Shown in pieces: positions 58,649 through 64,000 of a stretch of 64,000 nucleotides of DNA. Within the stretch, counting starts at the first letter, position 1; each line of letters begins with the position of its first letter. Source of the DNA: Rehmannia glutinosa (lineage: Eukaryota; Streptophyta; Magnoliopsida; Lamiales; Orobanchaceae); assembly GCA_016081115.2 (NCBI GenBank), contig CM071932.1:53828659-53892658 (forward strand), in the 5' to 3' direction. The notes under the pieces were generated by a model. The model made no database searches and was not told where the DNA came from. It was given only the letters and a program-made list of their open reading frames with translations. The position numbers were made by a program, and so were the translations under genes.

Positions 58649-60233
58649 TGTTGGGAAATTATTTTTAGATTTTGATGAATGCCATGTAAAACTTAGAATA
58701 GAAAGTTGACACCCTATTTTTTGTTGTAAATTGCATTGTAATAGATAAGCGGGTCGAAATGAGTTAAGTCGGCTATGCCAAGATATGCAAGAAGTCAACT
58801 GAGACTAGAAGGAAGACTCACCGTGAGGCGGTGAGTGTGGCAAAGAAGAGAAAACAGAACTCGATCAAGGTGCAAATTGAGATGCAATGAGTGAAGTGTC
58901 GATCAAGTCAACTCAAGATAGCCAAGTCTCAAGTTGAAGTGACCGATGAGTCATCCAATGATTGGAAGATGACTCGAAGTCACCTGGGAAAGTCAAGGAA
59001 ATGCAGTCAAGTCGAGGCAATTGAAAGAGATCCGTTGCCGTAAGTCAAGAGAATTACTTAAACAAGTAATACTTCCATACGCCTTTCTTAAAGTGCTCAC
59101 CCTTCCCGAGCGTGCAAAAGGAATAAACCAATGGGAAGCACTCGCACTGTGTCGAACTCAAAAGTCAAGAATCATTCATACGAGGAAATGTCAATTCCAA
59201 GAATCGCAACAAGACAAGCCAACGGCCACAAGTTTCTTTTGAAAATTAACCTATCTCGTCAACAGGCTAATTTTCAAAAGAACACTATAAAAGGTTGAGG
59301 AATCTATTTGAGAGAGTGCTGGTTACTTTGACAATTAGAAAACAAATACGAGCAAGAAAAGCAATATCTCAGAACCTAAAATATTCTCAAGTCATTCAAG
59401 TTCAATCCTCAAGCCTACACTACGAAGGAAATCAATCCAACACTCACCCCAGTAAAGGAAAGACGACTTCAATCGCTTGAAGAGGAAACATTTGAAGAAT
59501 CAAGGTGTCTACATTCCACGGAGGATTGTAGGAAGGTTCAAGGTCGAACCGACCTCAAGTTTTTGGAGGGTTTCGTGATCAAATCCAAGAAGCTTGAGCA
59601 AGTGGGTCAGTAGCAGCGGCAAATTTGCCTGTCGAGAAAGTTTAGAGTCGCACGAGAAGCCACTGTTTGTGTGACCAAGGCATCTTCGATCGAGTCCCAA
59701 AGGATCAATTCAAATTGTGTGATCAAGACTTGCATCCGGATCATTAACCACTTTGTATATTGATCAATACTTAGTGGATTCCTCCAGAGTTGGAGAAGAG
59801 AGGAGTAGAAGAATTACCCCATCTTCGAACCTCTATAAAAACTTATTGTGTCATTTACATTTCAAAGACTTTAATTTCTCGTATATTATTTTAATATCTG
59901 CTGATTAATTTGTTATCCAATTGATAATCAACAAAGTGCTAAAACTAAGCATTAAAACATATTTAAACAAAATTCAAGGGTATTAAGTCTTTCGCTGAAA
60001 ACATATCACAGTCGAGTTAAGTCTTTAGTCAAAACAAATTGAGTTATTCTATCAATGTTCGGCTCGATCAGTCCGTTGAGTGACTAACTCTCACGATTAA
60101 CTAACTTAGTTGTCCACCAAGGACTCCGTGAAGTATTAACTCTGAACGTTTTAAAAGGACTAAATCGAAAAGTTGGTAAGGTTTATTCAACCCCCCCTTC
60201 TAAACCTTACACTCACACCCCTTGGGACCTACA
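58649..60233 (+). repeat. Solo LTR, family A
   Basis: A 1,585-bp LTR starting TGTTGGGAAATTATTTTTAG and ending GGGACCTACA, with its own target duplications TTTGT (58644-58648 and 60234-60238). No internal sequence is attached. A solo LTR is the product of recombination between the two LTRs of a former full element. It is more diverged than the neighbouring pair, so it is an older, separate insertion. Confidence 0.92.
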
Positions 60234-60239
60234 TTTGTG

Positions 60240-60676
60240 TTTTTTTTTTGCTGGAAATGTGATCATGGAAGATTTAGTCTAGTTTCACTTGGTTTTCGCA
60301 CACAATGCATGACGATATCGTGAAAAAAGTTCTACAATGAAAAATCATAACAAGGATGTTGCAGAAAGCTAGAGAGAAACAAATGATTATAGAAGAATGG
60401 ATATCTGAATGGGATTTTATGGCCACTGATGCAGCTTTCCTTCTACAGATCTATTTTTTTTTTTTTTGACAGCTCCTTCTACAAATCTCAGGTTCCAGAA
60501 ATAATCTTAAAATGTTTAATTTTTCAGTATTATAAATGATGGTGATACTTTTAACCCAAAAAACGATATTTTTTGTAACGAGTAGTGATATTTTTAACCC
60601 AGAAGGTGATACTTTTCCAATGGAAAGCTCTACTTTCATGAGATGATACTTTTGAACAAAAAAGTGATACTTTTAG
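60240..60676. other. Non-coding stretch with degenerate GATACTTTT repeat
   Basis: No gene recognised. From about 60540 to 60672 the core GTGATACTTTT and variants recur at least five times at 20-45-bp spacing. Poly-T tracts lie at 60240-60250 and 60452-60467. Confidence 0.5.
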
Positions 60677-60892
60677 AGGGTGTTTGGCTAAGCTTATTTA
60701 AAACATCTTATAAGCTAATATATCTGATAAGCTGTTTTAGGAGCTTATAAGATGTTAGATCTTATTTTAAAAATAAGCTGCCAGAGTGTTTGGATAAAAT
60801 AAGATAGTTAAGCTTATAAGCTGTTTTTTTATCTTATAAAATTATTAAGTATATTTTTGTCTTTTGAATGTTTATAATAAGGAGCTTATAAG
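60677..60892. mobile_element. MITE fragment, interrupted by family B LTR
   Basis: GGGTGTTTGGCTAAGCTTAT followed by many AGCTTATAAG-type inverted motifs resembles a common plant MITE end. The sequence is cut at 60892 by the inverted family B LTR. The other half would lie beyond the window. Confidence 0.5.
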
Positions 60893-62361
60893 TGTAAGTC
60901 CAGGCGGCTACGATAATCTAGAGGGGGGGTGAATAGATTATCTCCATCTTTTCGATTTCGCCCTCTTTTAACAACCGAATGCTCAAAGATAATAACAAAG
61001 GTGCGGAATGTAACCAACACACGACGATTTAAAGAGGTTCAACCCACCTAGGGCCTAATCCTCTACCACCCCAGTATATCCGGGATGGATTTCGAAAAGA
61101 AAAAGAATTTTATTAATTACCAAAATTAATACAAATTCAACTTACAACACCTTGAAGAGCACCACACTCTTCTTCAACACCACCTTTGGAGATTACCACA
61201 ATCTCCCTTCAACGGCACCTTGTGAAGATTACCACAATCTTCAACCTTGAAGAATACCAAATTCTTCAACACCTCAATAAGAAGATTACCACAATCTTCT
61301 TCACCTATCACCTAGATCATCCAAGTGTGTTCTTACCACAAGAACACTCACAAGGATATCTTGTGTTTTGAATGATAACCAAAAATCAAGATTACAACTC
61401 AATAATGAATATTACAATTTGAGTGCAAAGTGTAATCAAGAATAGCCTAGACCTCAAAGATGTGAAAGTGATAAGCTAGGCAATTTTACAACAAGAATAA
61501 TAACAATGAAAGACTAGATGTTTGCTTGAAGTGTATCTTGTTGTGTTGTATCTCAATTGTTGTTTTTGGTTGCTCCAAAACATCCTCTATTTATAGGAGA
61601 TGATTGATCAAGCATAGGCTCCTCTTGGGGATTGAAAATCTACATAAAAATACAATTACAATCAAGAATATAGCTGTTAGAAATCAATCCCACATTTTAA
61701 GGAAATATGTTTGCTGTCAAACGGTCAGAAATTTGCTGTCAAAAGATAGGGCGACGGTCGCACGAGAAATAGACGTTGGAAAAATACACAAAAAAAACAC
61801 AGGCGACCGGCCGACGCGTCTACCTCGACCGGCCGACCATCACCCCACCGGTCCCCCTCATAGTTTTTGCAAAGATCAAGTGTTCTGCTTTCAAACGCAC
61901 TTGCAGTACCCGCACCTGGCGACCAGTCGGCCGACCGGACCGGACGCCTTGATGCGGCCGGCGACCTGCTTGTTTTTTGCTTCCGTCTCATTTTCTTTTC
62001 TAAAAACATCTTCGTGCACGGGTTGCCCTATAGGGCGACGGCCGACGACCACGAGACAAAATATTATCCAATATTTGTCGAAAATAAAACTCAAGAAATA
62101 CTCCAAAAATTTAGTAAAAACATTTTAAACTGATCGGAAGTATTAGGACAACATTTAGAAACAACGTTTGAGAGTGAAAACCCAATAACGTAAAATCATT
62201 AAAAGCGTTGTCCAATTTAGACGAAAATAAACTTGAGAAAATACTCCGGAAAATATTAAAACCATTTTAAATCATTTAGGAGTATTTGGACAACCTTTAA
62301 AAGCATTGTTTTGGTGATAAAATAAAATCATCAAAATTAAGATAAAAACATGTATCAAACA
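60893..62361 (-). repeat. 3' LTR of second family B element
   Basis: Read on -, it begins TGTTTGATACATG and ends GGACTTACA. It is more diverged from the other two copies, with CGACCGGTCG replaced by CGACCGGCCG-type sites at 61800-61845. Confidence 0.88.
61111..61347 (-). repeat. Hairpin array, third copy
   Basis: At least seven hairpins with loop GTGGT or TTGGT on the - strand. The outer ones are 61327-61347 (stem GTGTTCTT) and 61111-61131 (TATTAATT with loop TTGGT). One middle stem is GGAGATT with AATCTCC, both arms changed relative to a GAAGATT/AATCTTC neighbour. Confidence 0.85.
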
Positions 62362-63518
62362 ATCTCCCCTTTTGATGATTACAAACCAAAACAATTTTTA
62401 CACAAACTAAGAGAGCAATTTAGAAATGATTTTCCGGTAAAAACATTTGACCGTTTGGAAGCAACCAAAATTTCCAAAAATATTAACGCAACCAAGTAGG
62501 AGTAAATATTTTCAATAATAAGCACAAGCTCCCCCTATCAACAAGCACATCAAGAATAATGTAAGAGCAATAATCCATAAGCTAAAAGCTTTTAGCTTTT
62601 ACGATTTGATCAAGAACTTATAAGCTCCCCCTGTCACAAAACAACATTAAACAAGAATATAAGTCCATCAAGCAACAATTGGACTGAGAACAAATCACAA
62701 CTTATGGCTTTTATGAGCCATAGCTTATAGCTTTTATGACAAGCTTTTATTAGCTTCTTTGAGCTAATGAGCCAATATCCTGTTTCTCCCCCTTTGGAAT
62801 CATCAAAAAGAATGTTAGGATGGTGAAAACACCATACAATAATATTGAAGCGCTCCAATGGAACGGTTTAATAGCCGTTGAGCAATTAAGGCATAATAAT
62901 TCAAGGAAAATTGGATAATTGAAACATAAAAGATCCATAAGCTTATTAGTAAGCTAAAAACATGATTTCAAAAGGATTTTAAGACATTTTGAAGCAAGAG
63001 AATCATGTAGAAGTTGAAAGTTTCATTGCGACATTTTAACAAACACCTTGTGTGTGTGAAAAATAGAAGAGGTTGTATATAACCTTTGTAAATGGTTCAA
63101 GCCAAAAAAAAAAAAATTCATAACATCAATCAACCTCATTTCAAAGCTCAAAAAAATCATATGCACCATATGCAATAATTTGTTCATCAATTAAGAAGCT
63201 CAAAGTAGATTCTCAAGGGTTCAACCCAATTGAGATAAGCTAAGAATGATCAAGGCATTTCAAATGCCAACAATTAGAGCATCCAACAAGTAATAAGTCA
63301 TGCTTTCAACAATACATGTATCAAATGTCCCAACATATCCAACTAAGCATAATGAACAAAGCAATAAAAGAAGCACTTTACCATCAAGTACTTCATACCA
63401 ATTATCAAACAATGCTTTAGAGCATTTTTACCATCAAATACTCCATCAAAGTCATGATCATTCACAAGTCATTATCAACTTGCAATTTTAACCCTTTAAG
63501 AAAAACAAGCAAATATCA
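62362..63518 (-). other. 3' untranslated zone of second family B element
   Basis: AT-rich, no coding potential. AGCTCCCCCT blocks are at 62527 and 62625. The AAGCTTTTAGCTTTT-type inverted motifs at 62580-62770 match the nested copy. Confidence 0.6.
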
Positions 63519-64000
63519 TTAGTACAAATGAGTTTTACAAAAGTTCATAAAAGTACAAAGCAACTTAAATGAAAATGCTAGAAAGTAAAGGGGTGGGGTA
63601 ACATCATTCCTCATCCGAGGAGAAGCAAGATCCGGAATTAAGTCCTTGATGAATTTCTTTAATTTGCCGATAGACTTTTGCATTTTGGAGGTCTTTTGCT
63701 CCAAAGCCTCATACCTCGTCTCATGAAAAGCCCTCATCTCATCAAATTCGGCTTGAGTATACCTCCTAGGCGGTTGAGCACCGGTATTACCCTCCGGATT
63801 GCTCGGTTCGCCCTCTTCCACCAATCTTGCGGCCCCGGCGTCATCAAAGAAGTCATTAGGATCGGGAGACTCTTGACCTCTTCCTCTCGCCATTTTGGTT
63901 GGTCGGATTTCCATGTTCTTGCGCATAGTGACCATTTGGGTGATGTTATCAATGTCAAAGTCGTTTTGAAATACCTCCGAGTTACACTCCGACGAAGGTA
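63519..64000 (-). CDS. C-terminal end of family B extra ORF (partial)
   Basis: The frame is open from the window edge to a stop at 63519. It contains FDIDNITQMVTMRKNMEIRP, ARGRGQESPDPNDFFDD, an acidic/Pro stretch GEPSNPEGNTGAQPPRRY, a helical segment (RYTQAEFDEMRAFHETRYEA and following, probably coiled coil), and a hydrophobic C-terminus. It lies where SIRE-type elements carry an extra ORF after RNase H. I do not recognise the protein and assign no function. No break is visible in the part shown. Confidence 0.6.
   Translation of the reverse strand, partial: PSSECNSEVFQNDFDIDNITQMVTMRKNMEIRPTKMARGRGQESPDPNDFFDDAGAARLVEEGEPSNPEGNTGAQPPRRYTQAEFDEMRAFHETRYEALEQKTSKMQKSIGKLKKFIKDLIPDLASPRMRNDVTPPLYFLAFSFKLLCTFMNFCKTHLY

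Larger units (their letters stand above)
60893..64000 (-). mobile_element. Second family B copia element (3' part, runs off window)
   Basis: On -, the 3' LTR occupies 60893-62361. The polypurine tract (reverse complement of ATCTCCCCTTTTGATG) adjoins it at 62362. A long untranslated zone (62362-63518) and the end of an extra ORF (63519-64000) follow. The non-coding blocks match 34600-34861 of the nested copy. The target duplication cannot be checked because the other end is outside. Confidence 0.88.

Overview
The window looks like repeat-dense nuclear DNA of a flowering plant, probably a eudicot. It holds Ty1/copia and Ty3/gypsy LTR retrotransposons whose primer sites resemble the plant initiator-tRNA type, a Mutator-like element (MULE) with a FAR1/SWIM-type transposase and a Ulp1-like passenger gene, Ptta/En/Spm-type and DUF1985-type gene remnants, and several MITEs. 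I found no intact host gene, tRNA, rRNA or CRISPR array. Almost every coding region is interrupted, so most are called pseudogenes. Family names rest on motif recognition by eye; no database was searched.

Layout. 1-770: truncated copia gag. 1056-10912: a MULE with degenerate terminal inverted repeats. It carries two convergent broken genes, a Ulp1/C48-protease-like gene on + and the transposase on -, and its non-coding parts are full of a TGCTTA motif whose strand flips with the transcription direction. 11355-16274: a very young copia element with identical 224-bp LTRs and a TTTTC target duplication, but two frame breaks in reverse transcriptase. 17519-18527: a non-autonomous hAT element with an 8-bp duplication. 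18816-21966: a Ptta/En/Spm-type pseudogene with recognisable introns. 22238-23297: an inverted, truncated family A copia LTR. 23305-25675: a DUF1985-type pseudogene on - with an intronic array of short palindromes.

26332-41933 is a Tat-lineage gypsy element on -. It has an antisense extra ORF on + with its own promoter-like region, and a 9-copy 30-bp tandem repeat. A 7.4-kb copia (family B, 28913-36289, GGATG duplication) is nested in the last codons of its pol. 42239-44130 is a cluster of MITEs, one inserted inside another. 44611-58631 is a 14-kb SIRE-like copia (family A, TTTTC duplication) with an extra 3' coding region. A solo LTR of the same family (58649-60233, TTTGT duplication) lies 17 bp further on. 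60893-64000 is the 3' end of a second family B element on -, running off the window.

The most unusual signal is in the family B LTR: eight consecutive short hairpins in about 260 bp, all with a GTGGT (or TTGGT) loop but with different self-complementary stems. They lie between the TATA box and the primer-binding site, so they should be in the 5' leader of the element RNA, and also upstream of the 3' poly(A) signal. The three LTR copies show compensatory stem differences. Similar constant-core palindrome series occur in the gypsy 3' tandem repeat and in the DUF1985 intron.
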